A DNA stretch of 64,000 bases, from positions 1 to 64,000 of the IMG/VR virus record IMGVR_UViG_3300032285_001268, one strand, 5' to 3'. Both the position numbers and the translations under genes were made by a program. Of this stretch, positions 25,627 to 32,526 are shown in pieces. Positions within the stretch are counted from its first letter, which is position 1; the number at the start of each line of letters is the position of its first letter. This DNA is from a virus. Below the pieces are notes generated by a model that searched no databases, had not been told where the DNA came from, and worked only from the letters and a program-made list of their open reading frames with translations.

Positions 25627-25824
25627 ATGGATGCTAAACGATTAATAGAACAGTTATTAGAACACTCGGGTAAACTACACCCTAACTACTCACAAGATCA
25701 ACATCTAGCATGGTGTATGGGTTTCCTAGCTAGTATAGCAGTAGAAAAGAACCATATGGATAATGTCATATGGACACGAATCAAGAATCGTATTAATCAA
25801 CTGTACAGTGACAGTGATAACTAG
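25627..25824 (+). CDS. Small hypothetical protein
   Basis: 65 residues, helical (DAKRLIEQLLEHSGKL, HLAWCMGFLASIA). GGAGCAAG upstream is a weak form of the early SD. Not recognised. Confidence 0.5.
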   Translation: MDAKRLIEQLLEHSGKLHPNYSQDQHLAWCMGFLASIAVEKNHMDNVIWTRIKNRINQLYSDSDN

Positions 25825-25992
25825 TGTGCAGGTACGCAGAGCATACCAACACCACGTGTGTTAGCTATGCACCAAACAGCATGTGGAGCAAAATAACTAT
25901 CCAATAACGTGTCAACTGTCCACATATAGGCATAGACTAGTTCGAACGCTAGTATACTGTAGAATAAAGTAGACAATAGTCTATACATGCTA

Positions 25993-26003
25993 GGCCCCGC
26001 TGT
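25993..26003 (+). repeat. GGCCCCGCTGT repeat, copy 1
   Basis: 11-base element found exactly at four intergenic places in this region and once with one mismatch. Copies also at 26249, 26316, 28647 and 34997. Confidence 0.7.
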
Positions 26004-26008
26004 TAGTG

Positions 26009-26197
26009 TTATAGGATATAGTCATCTTTGGGTCGGGGAACTAATTGACTGTCTATGAGATGGGCAAATGACAGTCGATCTTCCCTTATATAGAATCTAG
26101 TAGGACCTGCTCGCCCTGCACTGACCCACTCTGCACACAGCCATAATTGTTCTTTAGTTGACTCATCCGCCCATGAGTCGTACGCTCTTATATACAT
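26009..26197 (-). CDS. Small early-type protein on the minus strand
   Basis: 62 residues from the ATG at 26197, chosen because the minus strand carries the early SD GGGAGCGAAC two bases upstream. Sequence MYIRAYDSWADESTKEQLWL. A GGCCCCGCTGT copy lies on each side. Not recognised. Confidence 0.6.
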   Translation of the reverse strand: MYIRAYDSWADESTKEQLWLCAEWVSAGRAGPTRFYIREDRLSFAHLIDSQLVPRPKDDYIL

Positions 26198-26248
26198 AGG
26201 TTCGCTCCCGATATACACTAGTATATAGCTCAAACTGTGAGTATACTA

Positions 26249-26259
26249 GGCCCCGCTGT
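26249..26259 (+). repeat. GGCCCCGCTGT repeat, copy 2
   Basis: Exact copy, upstream of the minus-strand early gene. Confidence 0.7.
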
Positions 26260-26315
26260 AGGCCTAGAGATAGGGCAGAGTTTAGAGGAGGTCCTAGCCT
26301 AGTGTGTGACTAGTA

Positions 26316-26326
26316 GGCCCCGCTGT
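26316..26326 (+). repeat. GGCCCCGCTGT repeat, copy 3
   Basis: Exact copy, 67 bases after copy 2. Confidence 0.7.
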
Positions 26327-26442
26327 AGGGGTGTTTAGAGTAACCATTTTAACTATGCCTCTCTGCCCCACCATTCAAAATTCTGCTGGCCAGCGTGATC
26401 CTAGGGTGGCATCCACTCTAAAGCCACAGTAGACCAGATCTG

Positions 26443-26561
26443 TCACACTTTATCACACAATTCAACACTTTTCTGCACTTTTTCAAGATCTTGGCCCCTA
26501 CAGTGACATCACTGTGCATGGTGGGGTGATCTATTTCACACTAGATCACACGGATTCACAT
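26443..26561 (+). repeat. Phased TCACAC repeats
   Basis: TCACAC at 26443 and 26453, then at 26536 and 26546, with TCACAT at 26556: 10-base spacing within each cluster, so all sites of a cluster face one side of the helix. Confidence 0.55.
26500..26515. promoter_or_regulatory. Dyad, possible operator
   Basis: Perfect 7-bp arms ACAGTGA/TCACTGT with a 2-base centre, between the two TCACAC clusters. Confidence 0.45.
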
Positions 26562-26651
26562 TTAGATCTGGAATGACCGAGTAAATTCACTGTATATCTA
26601 CGGTAAGAATAGTGCTAACCACTAAGTACTATATACGACCGGGAGAACGCT

Positions 26652-26858
26652 ATGCCTAATGTTAGTCAAGCTCAGTTAAACTTTACCACTCATCACGCAC
26701 TGATAAGGGTTGATGAATCTGGTGGTATATTTGTATATAAGCACAATGGACACGGCTGTGATTGGGAGTTCTTCACTGATCAATATGCGGCCGCTGAGTA
26801 TATAATAGAAAATCTGCCACTAGTACACTATCGTATACAGTTTCCTGGGGAAGATTGA
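26652..26858 (+). CDS. Small hypothetical early protein
   Basis: 68 residues. GGGAGAACGCT precedes the ATG, a variant of the early SD. GGIFVYKHNGHGCDWEFF and a C-terminal HYRIQFPGED. Not recognised. First gene of the rightward early region. Confidence 0.55.
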   Translation: MPNVSQAQLNFTTHHALIRVDESGGIFVYKHNGHGCDWEFFTDQYAAAEYIIENLPLVHYRIQFPGED

Positions 26859-26959
26859 GCTCTAGAATGATTTTAACATCACTCAGCTCAAAAGTCAAAC
26901 CAAAATTTCTCGTTAAGAATCGGTCTTATTTAGAATCTAGTTAGTTGGCACACACTAAC

Positions 26960-27047
26960 TTAGAAATGGCAGGCACTCTCCACGTCCACCCCCGGATTGC
27001 CCGTTCGAACGCATGTCTTATCACTGGGGCAGTTTCGCTCTCTCAGC
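26960..27047 (-). ncRNA. Candidate small RNA, copy 1
   Basis: Expected transcript of the minus-strand promoter at 27054-27082. Carries CGAAC, GGGGGTGGACGT, GAG and CCTG blocks in the same order as a second candidate at 30.24-30.29 kb. No ORF or SD. Ends not determinable from sequence. Confidence 0.45.
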
Positions 27048-27053
27048 GTCCAT

Positions 27054-27082
27054 ATTATACTGCCAAAATTCATATGTGTCAA
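27054..27082 (-). promoter_or_regulatory. Sigma70 promoter reading leftward
   Basis: Minus-strand TTGACA, 17-bp spacer, TATAAT, both hexamers perfect, with no gene immediately downstream. Confidence 0.75.
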
Positions 27083-27118
27083 TTCACTTTCAAAACGTCT
27101 GTGTTCTATCTGCCACAG

Positions 27119-27147
27119 TTGACACTTGTATAGATCCCTAGTATAAT
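27119..27147 (+). promoter_or_regulatory. Early sigma70 promoter
   Basis: TTGACA, 17-bp spacer, TATAAT; serves the gene at 27172. Confidence 0.85.
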
Positions 27148-27171
27148 AGTGGCTAGTAAGGAGGAGCGCAG

Positions 27172-27327
27172 ATGACTGAAGCAGACTATCAAAAACTAGA
27201 AGCCTTGGCTACCCTAGAGGATGCCATTGCCCGTATCTATAACATTGAAGGCGATCGTTGGCAGATGGCCTATGATACCCTGGAAGCTGTCCTGGGTAAT
27301 CTAGCCATAGAGCGGCCCCGTGGTTGA
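27172..27327 (+). CDS. Small hypothetical early protein
   Basis: 51 residues, acidic helical protein (MTEADYQKLEALATLEDAIARIYNIE in part). Promoter 25 bases upstream and SD AAGGAGGAGCG. The stop TGA is inside the -35 box of the next promoter. Confidence 0.6.
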   Translation: MTEADYQKLEALATLEDAIARIYNIEGDRWQMAYDTLEAVLGNLAIERPRG

Positions 27328-27352
27328 CAGGATCGCTGATCCCGTGTATACT
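27324..27352 (+). promoter_or_regulatory. Early sigma70 promoter overlapping a stop codon
   Basis: TTGACA, 17-bp spacer, TATACT; the -35 contains the TGA of the preceding gene. Confidence 0.85.
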
Positions 27353-27383
27353 AGAGGCTAGTTAATTAATAAGGAGCGAACTT

Positions 27384-28091
27384 ATGTTTAAATTACTATC
27401 AACAGCAAACCCTAAGATCCAAAAGGGTACCAAGATGGGCTATCTCAGCTTCATCCTGCATCTTGCTCCAGCGGACTTGTCGGGTAAGGAGACTTGCCCC
27501 AAGCGGACAGCAGGTTGTACAGCGGCCTGCCTAAATACAGCAGGGCGTGGTGGCATGTTTAAACGGGGTGAGACGACCAATGCTATCCAGAAGGCACGTA
27601 TACGCAAGACTGAGTATTTCTTCCGCGATCGTGATGCTTTCATGCTGGATTTGGCCTACGACATACAAAAGGCCATTCGTTTTGCGGCCAAGCAGGGTTT
27701 GACGCCCGTGTTCCGCTTGAATGGTACTAGTGACTTATCCTGGGAGAAGTACGAAGTACCCGTGTTCTGCACTCGTAACATCTTTGAATTGTTCCCTACA
27801 GTACAGTTCTACGACTATACCAAAGTACTTGGACGCAAGGTTGCTGACATTCCTAACTATCACCTAACGTTCAGCAAGGCAGATGGCAACGATAGCGATG
27901 TGGCTGAAGCACTACTACAGGGCATGAGCGTGGTGGCAGTCTACGACCAAATCCCAGAGGGTGTACCCAGTGCAGACGAAACTGATCTGCGCTTCCTAGA
28001 CCCTAAGGGCATCATGTTAGGGCTTAAGGCCAAGGGCCGTGCTAAGAAGGACTACAGCGGATTCGTGATCCGTATCAAGGAGGCAGCATGA
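27384..28091 (+). CDS. Gene-product-88-like phage protein
   Basis: 235 residues. Four Cys in TCPKRTAGCTAACLNTAGRGG (in part, residues about 37-57), then AIQKARIRKTEYFFRDRDAFM and LNGTSDLSWEKY, match the GP88 family of phage proteins as I recall it. Function of the family is unknown; a metal or Fe-S site is plausible. SD AAGGAGCGAACTT. ATGA overlap with the next gene. Confidence 0.7.
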   Translation: MFKLLSTANPKIQKGTKMGYLSFILHLAPADLSGKETCPKRTAGCTAACLNTAGRGGMFKRGETTNAIQKARIRKTEYFFRDRDAFMLDLAYDIQKAIRFAAKQGLTPVFRLNGTSDLSWEKYEVPVFCTRNIFELFPTVQFYDYTKVLGRKVADIPNYHLTFSKADGNDSDVAEALLQGMSVVAVYDQIPEGVPSADETDLRFLDPKGIMLGLKAKGRAKKDYSGFVIRIKEAA

Positions 28092-28324
28092 CACGTACAG
28101 AGATAGACAATAGTCTACAGTGGGCGGGCACTGCCTCGCTCATGACCATGTATGTGATCATGAGCTTCTTTCCCGAACTACACCCCTGGAACCTAGTGGC
28201 TGGTTGCCTGGGCGGAGTACTGTATTTCGCTTGGACTCTACGTGTGGCAAATAAGCCACAGATGATAGTCAACGCCATGGGTATAACCATTACCCTACTA
28301 GGCTTATACAAGGCCTGGGGTTGA
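28088..28324 (+). CDS. Small membrane protein
   Basis: 78 residues, two to three hydrophobic segments (about 12-30, 33-50, 58-75). Coupled to the GP88-like gene by ATGA. Stop TGA lies within the next -35 box. Inner-membrane protein of unknown role. Confidence 0.6.
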   Translation: MTRTEIDNSLQWAGTASLMTMYVIMSFFPELHPWNLVAGCLGGVLYFAWTLRVANKPQMIVNAMGITITLLGLYKAWG

Positions 28325-28349
28325 CTAGAACCAGCTTTGAGCATACAAT
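28321..28349 (+). promoter_or_regulatory. Early sigma70 promoter overlapping a stop codon
   Basis: TTGACT, 17-bp spacer, TACAAT. Confidence 0.75.
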
Positions 28350-28374
28350 ATACACTTACTAACAAGGAGCGGAT

Positions 28375-28638
28375 ATGAACATATCAACCATTGAGCAGTA
28401 TGTAGAGCAAAAAAATGAATGGCGTAAGATGTTTAACCAAAAAGTGTTAAGCCTGCTCAACGCCGCGGATCGTCAGACCATTGCTTTCAGCATTGACGCA
28501 GACCTTAGCCCAGAGAACCTTACCTGCGATGGCGAACTGCCTCGCTCACAGGTGCAGGCTCGTTACAAGATGCTGACCCGTGCGGCACAGGAGTTGGCCA
28601 GCATTGATCCCAATGTGGTATTCTACGAGTTCAATTAA
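28375..28638 (+). CDS. Conserved small early protein
   Basis: 87 residues, helical; AADRQTIAFSIDADLSPENLTCDGELP and a C-terminal coiled segment. SD AAGGAGCGGAT. Similar proteins occur in T4-like aquatic phages; function unknown. Confidence 0.6.
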   Translation: MNISTIEQYVEQKNEWRKMFNQKVLSLLNAADRQTIAFSIDADLSPENLTCDGELPRSQVQARYKMLTRAAQELASIDPNVVFYEFN

Positions 28639-28646
28639 CCAGGCGT

Positions 28647-28657
28647 GGCCCCGCTGT
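28647..28657 (+). repeat. GGCCCCGCTGT repeat, copy 4
   Basis: Exact copy between a stop codon and the next -35 box. Confidence 0.7.
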
Positions 28658-28666
28658 TAAGCAAGG

Positions 28667-28695
28667 TTGACGGCGGTGGCTTTTGGTTGTATACT
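28667..28695 (+). promoter_or_regulatory. Early sigma70 promoter
   Basis: TTGACG, 17-bp spacer, TATACT. Confidence 0.8.
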
Positions 28696-28727
28696 ATAGG
28701 CTAGACAGTTAGACAAAGGAGCGAATG

Positions 28728-28991
28728 ATGTACACCGTAGAACTTTATAAACGAGATGCCCGTAAGAAGTCGGGCGAGCGTCTGTATAGTAAGACAGACT
28801 ATGACACGGATAACCTCAGCATGTTAGAGCACACGGTCAAGCATACCTATCGTGCCAGCCAGGGATTCCGCTATGAGATCCACGAGACCTATGTTAAGAA
28901 GCATAACCTAATGGGTGGGGGCGAGTTCACAGAACGCTATGACACTCCCCACTACTGTTCACCAGCATCAGAATCTTATTGGAGCATGTAA
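28728..28991 (+). CDS. Small early protein
   Basis: 87 residues from the second of two adjacent ATGs, which keeps the usual distance to GGAGCGAA. Basic N-terminal half, RYEIHETYVKK, His/Tyr-rich end. Its last codons supply the SD of the next gene. Not recognised. Confidence 0.55.
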   Translation: MYTVELYKRDARKKSGERLYSKTDYDTDNLSMLEHTVKHTYRASQGFRYEIHETYVKKHNLMGGGEFTERYDTPHYCSPASESYWSM

Positions 28992-28992
28992 T

Positions 28993-29280
28993 ATGGATAT
29001 CAAACAAGTAAACTCAGCTATCATGTTTGGTGATTGGACGGACGTAGAGCTCCGTAGCATGATCGATGCGGTCAAATGGAACCGTAGCCGATTGTCAGAC
29101 CGTACCAAGGCTGCGATCTGTGTAGGCGACAATGTAGAGTTCCTGTCCACTAAGACCGGGCGCTTGACCCGTGGCTTTGTAACCAAGAAGGCCATCAAGT
29201 ATGTCACAGTTGACACGGGCATGGGCTTGTGGAAGGTGCCAGCCAGCATGCTCACAGTGGTTGATAAAGAGCTGGCCTAG
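28993..29280 (+). CDS. KOW-like small phage protein
   Basis: 95 residues from the ATG at 28993; overlapping upstream sequence in frame is not needed. N-terminal helix (NSAIMFGDWTDVELRSMIDAVKW) and a small beta-barrel VGDNVEFLSTKTGRLTRGFVTKKAIKYVTVDT (in part). This pair of segments is conserved in T4-like aquatic phages. Nucleic-acid binding is plausible. Confidence 0.6.
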   Translation: MDIKQVNSAIMFGDWTDVELRSMIDAVKWNRSRLSDRTKAAICVGDNVEFLSTKTGRLTRGFVTKKAIKYVTVDTGMGLWKVPASMLTVVDKELA

Positions 29281-29283
29281 TGG

Positions 29284-29312
29284 TTGACAGGGCACCCAAA
29301 GCCCTGTATAAT
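29284..29312 (+). promoter_or_regulatory. Early sigma70 promoter
   Basis: TTGACA, 17-bp spacer, TATAAT. Confidence 0.9.
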
Positions 29313-29338
29313 TATGGCTTACGTGATAGGAGCGAACT

Positions 29339-29536
29339 ATGGCAAGAGTGGACGGGCAAGTGGTCAACATCGGGGACTGGGTCAGCTTCAAGAGCGACTA
29401 TGAGCAGTGTGGCAAAATTGTCAAAATCAACGGCGATCGGTTGACCCTATTCAGAGACAATGAGGGCTTTGGGGGCGACTACATTGGGGGTGAAAACTAC
29501 ACCATTGAGTTGGCCAGCGATTGTTGGATTGAATAG
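29339..29536 (+). CDS. Small KOW-like early protein
   Basis: 65 residues, all-beta pattern VNIGDWVSFKSDYEQCGKIVKINGDRLTL (in part), similar to small SH3/KOW barrels. SD AGGAGCGAACT. Function unknown. Confidence 0.6.
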   Translation: MARVDGQVVNIGDWVSFKSDYEQCGKIVKINGDRLTLFRDNEGFGGDYIGGENYTIELASDCWIE

Positions 29537-29537
29537 G

Positions 29538-29566
29538 TTGACAGGTCCGGCCCAAACTAGTATAAT
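29538..29566 (+). promoter_or_regulatory. Early sigma70 promoter
   Basis: TTGACA, 17-bp spacer, TATAAT; follows the preceding stop within two bases. Confidence 0.9.
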
Positions 29567-29598
29567 ATAGACATACAGTAAACGATTAGGAGCGAACT

Positions 29599-29943
29599 AT
29601 GAAATTACATATCACTACGCAATACATGGAGAACTACGGTGCCCACGATTGGGACGGTACTGGTGAGTGCCCTCAGTACTGGAAGTTCAAGGGTGGCGAG
29701 GACTACTTCTACCCATTGGGTTCAGCAGGCCGCTCAGCAGAGGCCATCGAGGAGTTGGTACACCACTTCCGTAAGGACATCGAGTGGGACGACATCGGTA
29801 GCCGTCAGTATATCGTAGGCTACGGTGTAGTGGCTGACGACTTCATGACTCCGTTTGAGAAGAGCCAGTTGGAGTACGAAGGTAGCATTACCTACCCTGC
29901 ACGGGTCCTTACAATCGAAGAAGATGTTTACTACGGAGCCTGA
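29599..29943 (+). CDS. Conserved early protein
   Basis: 114 residues: MKLHITTQYMENYGAHDWDG start and WKFKGGEDYFYPLG are conserved in phage small proteins of this type. Acidic, mixed alpha/beta. SD AGGAGCGAACT. Function unknown. Confidence 0.65.
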   Translation: MKLHITTQYMENYGAHDWDGTGECPQYWKFKGGEDYFYPLGSAGRSAEAIEELVHHFRKDIEWDDIGSRQYIVGYGVVADDFMTPFEKSQLEYEGSITYPARVLTIEEDVYYGA

Positions 29944-29944
29944 T

Positions 29945-30169
29945 ATGATTACGATGGAAACTAGACAGAACTACGATCAGCGTCACGGCGGCCCATTTGA
30001 TCGTGGATCCGCTGACTCGTGGTATGGCCGTCCTAGAGACCCACACTTCTATACAGGCGACACTGGCACTAGCCAACGGGTAACTGAGCTTACACCCGCT
30101 GAGGTACAGGCCTACTTGGCGGGCTATCAGTGGAACGAGCAGTTCGGCGGTAAGAAGGATTACGATTAA
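29945..30169 (+). CDS. Small early protein
   Basis: 74 residues from the ATG at 29945, one base after the previous stop; SD GGAGCC is inside the previous gene. Gly/Tyr/Asp-rich (RHGGPFDRGSADSWYGRP), with ELTPAEVQAYLAGY. Similar proteins occur in proteobacterial phages. Confidence 0.6.
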   Translation: MITMETRQNYDQRHGGPFDRGSADSWYGRPRDPHFYTGDTGTSQRVTELTPAEVQAYLAGYQWNEQFGGKKDYD

Positions 30170-30177
30170 GCTCTAGT

Positions 30178-30228
30178 CCCCAGCCACTGGGCCCTGCAAC
30201 TCGCCTGGGTTCCTCGCTGGGGCTTTTT
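30178..30228 (+). terminator. Intrinsic terminator
   Basis: CCCCAGC, 31-base loop with internal pairing, GCTGGGG, then CTTTTT. Ends the 29.6-30.2 kb transcript. Confidence 0.8.
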
Positions 30229-30239
30229 CACGATCAGCC

Positions 30240-30285
30240 TATAGAACCGACAGGTACCCTCGACGTCCACCCCCCTCTGTTCGAC
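30240..30285 (-). ncRNA. Candidate small RNA, copy 2
   Basis: Expected transcript of the minus-strand promoter 30292-30320. Shares CGAAC, GGGGGTGGACGT, GAG and CCTG blocks with the copy at 26.96-27.05 kb, and ACAG/CTGT arms here can pair around the G-rich element. Reads toward the terminator hairpin at 30.2 kb. 3' end uncertain. Confidence 0.45.
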
Positions 30286-30291
30286 TATCAT

Positions 30292-30320
30292 AGTATACGA
30301 TCTTGGGCCCAAAGTGTCAA
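30292..30320 (-). promoter_or_regulatory. Sigma70 promoter reading leftward
   Basis: Minus-strand TTGACA, 17-bp spacer, TATACT, with no CDS downstream on that strand. Confidence 0.7.
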
Positions 30321-30363
30321 CCCCAGGGGCAGAGGTGTGGCTAAAATACAACATCATTTTGGC

Positions 30364-30392
30364 TTGACATTTTGGCTAGTGTGCGCTATAAT
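30364..30392 (+). promoter_or_regulatory. Early sigma70 promoter
   Basis: TTGACA, 17-bp spacer, TATAAT. First promoter of the YC-depleted block; its spacer TTTTGGCTAGTGTGCGC is nearly repeated at 30888, 31207 and 32471. Confidence 0.9.
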
Positions 30393-30421
30393 AAGTTTTT
30401 TACAGCAAACAGGAGCCTACA

Positions 30422-30586
30422 ATGCAATATTTTACTGTGTATCTGCGCTACGATAACGTAGAAGATTTGTGTGCTGTTAATGCTACTAGCGCAGAGGAAG
30501 CTATTGCTAAAGCGCAAGCATACTACAATGCACACGCAGAATTTTTAGACACTACTGTAACAGTTTATAAAGCAGTAGCAAGTTGA
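30422..30586 (+). CDS. Small proline-free early protein
   Basis: 54 residues (MQYFTVYLRYDNVEDLCAVN start), Ala-rich helix after a short beta hairpin. SD AGGAGCC. Stop TGA is within the next -35. First gene of the YC-depleted block; the fold hint (FTVYL, then TSAEEAIAKAQAYY) recurs in the protein at 31887. Confidence 0.65.
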   Translation: MQYFTVYLRYDNVEDLCAVNATSAEEAIAKAQAYYNAHAEFLDTTVTVYKAVAS

Positions 30587-30611
30587 CATTTTGGACTAAG
30601 TGCAGTATAAT
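30583..30611 (+). promoter_or_regulatory. Early sigma70 promoter overlapping a stop codon
   Basis: TTGACA, 17-bp spacer, TATAAT. Confidence 0.9.
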
Positions 30612-30637
30612 TAACACTTACACACACAGGAGCACAC

Positions 30638-30862
30638 ATGTTTACAAATTGCATAGCCCGCGCTAAGTTAAACTACAACAAAAAATTAAAAACATATAAA
30701 CTGCTAGTAGCATTTATTAATAACGGAGACAGCATTACGCAACGCAATGCAAGTTTTATTAGCGGAGATTTGTGCGCAGAAACTATACAAAAAGACTTAG
30801 TGCGTGTGCTACAAACAGCACAGCAAACTCTGCGCACTAACAACATACAATTACTAGACTAA
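30638..30862 (+). CDS. Small proline-free early protein
   Basis: 74 residues, basic N-terminus (ARAKLNYNKKLKTYKLLVAF) and helical C-terminus. SD CAGGAGCACAC. Not recognised. In the YC-depleted block. Confidence 0.6.
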   Translation: MFTNCIARAKLNYNKKLKTYKLLVAFINNGDSITQRNASFISGDLCAETIQKDLVRVLQTAQQTLRTNNIQLLD

Positions 30863-30887
30863 ACTAGTAAACTAATACATAGCGCAT

Positions 30888-30916
30888 TTGACTTTTTGGG
30901 CTAAGTGCGCTATAAT
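30888..30916 (+). promoter_or_regulatory. Early sigma70 promoter
   Basis: TTGACT, 17-bp spacer, TATAAT. Confidence 0.9.
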
Positions 30917-30937
30917 TAGTTTTTTAAGGAGCGCAAA

Positions 30938-31186
30938 ATGGGACAGTACGCAAACACAGTTAACGCATACGCAGAAGACGAAGCACGAGCACGAGTTTAC
31001 AAAACGCAAAGACGTTTGCAAAGTTGGGGACAAACAAGTTACATGTTAAATGTAACTACTAACAAGTTCCGCAACGACATAGAAAAAAAAGCAGTTAAAT
31101 TAATTGCTAAGATGGAACTTGAAAAACTTGCGCAAATGCAAAAAGAGATTGCACAGTTAAAAGCAAAACATAGCATTACAGACTAA
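30938..31186 (+). CDS. Small proline-free early protein, helical
   Basis: 82 residues, long basic amphipathic helices ending in MELEKLAQMQKEIAQLKAKH, a short coiled coil. SD AAGGAGCGCAAA. Not recognised. In the YC-depleted block. Confidence 0.6.
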   Translation: MGQYANTVNAYAEDEARARVYKTQRRLQSWGQTSYMLNVTTNKFRNDIEKKAVKLIAKMELEKLAQMQKEIAQLKAKHSITD

Positions 31187-31206
31187 AGGGTTAATACATA
31201 GCGCAC

Positions 31207-31235
31207 TTGACATTTTGGACTAAGTGCGCTATAAT
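31207..31235 (+). promoter_or_regulatory. Early sigma70 promoter
   Basis: TTGACA, 17-bp spacer, TATAAT. Confidence 0.9.
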
Positions 31236-31260
31236 TAGTTTTTTAGCAGTAAGGAGCAGT

Positions 31261-31530
31261 ATGTTGTTTAACACAAAGCAAATACGTGCATTAGCACGTA
31301 ATGTCAGTAACGTAAGCGCAAGTTATACGGACAGGACAAATAAAAAAGACAAAACAAGCAAAAGACGTACAGTAGTATTTTGTTTTAGCAATGCACAGGA
31401 TGCGGACACTTTAGCAAACTACTTGCGAGCTACTTGTGCAAACGAAGTAACACAGACTTGTGTTGCTAGAGATTACATAACACGCACATGGGGCGGAAGT
31501 TATGTACGTGTAAAAGCAGATTTAGCATAA
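31261..31530 (+). CDS. Small proline-free basic early protein
   Basis: 89 residues from the ATG at 31261, placed by SD AAGGAGCAGT; upstream in-frame codons lie within the promoter. Lys/Arg/Thr-rich middle, then FCFSNAQDADTLANYLRATC. Not recognised. In the YC-depleted block. Confidence 0.6.
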   Translation: MLFNTKQIRALARNVSNVSASYTDRTNKKDKTSKRRTVVFCFSNAQDADTLANYLRATCANEVTQTCVARDYITRTWGGSYVRVKADLA

Positions 31531-31539
31531 GGAGTAAAC

Positions 31540-31701
31540 ATGCAGACATTTGTATACAAAAAAACACAAACACATTATTTGCACATAGATGCAGAAACGC
31601 AAGAGGAAGCAGACGCTATTGCAGACACAGTTGACATATATGCGGACAATGTATATGCAACGGAACTAGACGGTTGGGAATTAACAGATGGAGAAGTATA
31701 A
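31540..31701 (+). CDS. Small proline-free early protein
   Basis: 53 residues, acidic (QEEADAIADTVDIYADNVYATELDG). SD AAGGAGTAAAC at the end of the previous gene; stop overlaps the next start as TAATG. In the YC-depleted block. Confidence 0.6.
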   Translation: MQTFVYKKTQTHYLHIDAETQEEADAIADTVDIYADNVYATELDGWELTDGEV

Positions 31702-31877
31702 TGACAATACAATACGTAGATGCAAAGGCGGAGATTTTTAAATTACTTGCACAAGTGGAGACACTATTGCTAGAAGCAACTTGCGAAGGCGAGCAAATAG
31801 CGGGCACACGATGGGGTGACGAGATGTTTAACACACATGCGGAACTAGTGCAAATGGTTGACTACTACATAGACTAA
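31701..31877 (+). CDS. Small proline-free acidic early protein
   Basis: 58 residues from the ATG at 31701, coupled by TAATG and preceded by GGAGAAG. Acidic helix (AEIFKLLAQVETLLLEATCEGEQ). In the YC-depleted block. Confidence 0.6.
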   Translation: MTIQYVDAKAEIFKLLAQVETLLLEATCEGEQIAGTRWGDEMFNTHAELVQMVDYYID

Positions 31878-31886
31878 GGAGCGATT

Positions 31887-32054
31887 ATGACTAAGCTATA
31901 CCAAGTCACTTACACACTAACAGTGACAGAGGAAGTAGAAGCAGATAGCAAAGCAGACGCTGAGCAGGCGTTTAGCGAACTGTTTAGCGATGCTAACGAC
32001 TTGACCTGCTTGGGCAAGTATAAAGTTAAATGCTTGGGCAAAGCAGACGATTGA
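31887..32054 (+). CDS. Small proline-free early protein
   Basis: 55 residues. KLYQVTYTLTVTEEVEADSKADAEQAF resembles the small beta-hairpin plus helix of the 30422 protein (both have V-T-Y/T-V-Y then an A/E-rich helix). SD AAGGAGCGATT. Stop TGA is in the next -35. In the YC-depleted block. Confidence 0.6.
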   Translation: MTKLYQVTYTLTVTEEVEADSKADAEQAFSELFSDANDLTCLGKYKVKCLGKADD

Positions 32055-32079
32055 CATTTTGAGCAAAGTATAGTATAAT
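32051..32079 (+). promoter_or_regulatory. Early sigma70 promoter overlapping a stop codon
   Basis: TTGACA, 17-bp spacer, TATAAT. Confidence 0.9.
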
Positions 32080-32101
32080 TGTTTTTTAAGGAGCGAAACT
32101 T

Positions 32102-32458
32102 ATGCAAGCAACACAGTTTAAAGTTAGCAAAAAGCTAACACTAGTAGGCGTTACACAAGAAGACGACACTACTTGTACAGAGTACAAGTGCAAAGTAAAA
32201 GTGCAACTAGCAGGCGACAGTATTTGGGACTGTAATTTAAAAACAGTTACAATTAAAGAGATACACATTGCAGAGACAGACTGGGGCGATGGCGACACTA
32301 ACATACACATTGCAGTTGTACACACAGGCGGTGACGACAGCTGGCGCATATACACAGACAGCGGATTTGAGGCTGCTGTTAGCGACTTGCTAGGGACAGA
32401 CGTTAGTTTTACAGAGCAGGGCATGCAAGACGACGGCTACGCGAGTATGGAGTTGTAA
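32102..32458 (+). CDS. Proline-free acidic early protein
   Basis: 118 residues, beta-rich (KVSKKLTLVGVTQEDD, KCKVKVQLAGDSIWDC, NIHIAVVHTGGDDSWRIY) and net acidic. SD AAGGAGCGAACTT. The gene contains no TC or CC at all. Not recognised. Confidence 0.65.
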   Translation: MQATQFKVSKKLTLVGVTQEDDTTCTEYKCKVKVQLAGDSIWDCNLKTVTIKEIHIAETDWGDGDTNIHIAVVHTGGDDSWRIYTDSGFEAAVSDLLGTDVSFTEQGMQDDGYASMEL

Positions 32459-32470
32459 TACATAGCGCAC

Positions 32471-32499
32471 TTGACTTTTTGGGTTAAGTGCGCTATAAT
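32471..32499 (+). promoter_or_regulatory. Early sigma70 promoter
   Basis: TTGACT, 17-bp spacer, TATAAT. Confidence 0.9.
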
Positions 32500-32526
32500 T
32501 AACACTTACACACAGCAGGAGCGAAT

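Larger units (their letters stand above)
26198..26651. other. Gene-free hub between divergent transcription units
   Basis: 454 bases without a convincing gene. Holds two GGCCCCGCTGT copies, AGATCT at both ends of a 134-base element (26436-26569), a central dyad ACAGTGA-CA-TCACTGT (26500-26515), and helically phased TCACAC repeats. Operator or replication-origin function is inferred from the arrangement only. Confidence 0.5.
26859..27171. other. Intergenic region with antisense RNA candidate
   Basis: 313 bases without a supported plus-strand gene. Contains a consensus minus-strand promoter (27054-27082), the conserved element GGGGGTGGACGT (minus strand, 26982-26993) and a plus-strand promoter at 27119-27147 for the next gene. 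Confidence 0.55.

Noticed and set aside
26009-26233. Longer start (26233) for the minus-strand gene at 26.0 kb
   Set aside because: The early SD GGGAGCGAAC on the minus strand sits directly before the ATG at 26197, inside the longer frame.
26945-27133. 62-codon plus-strand frame
   Set aside because: It covers a minus-strand promoter, the shared GGGGGTGGACGT element and the -35 of the next promoter, has no SD and no conserved pattern.
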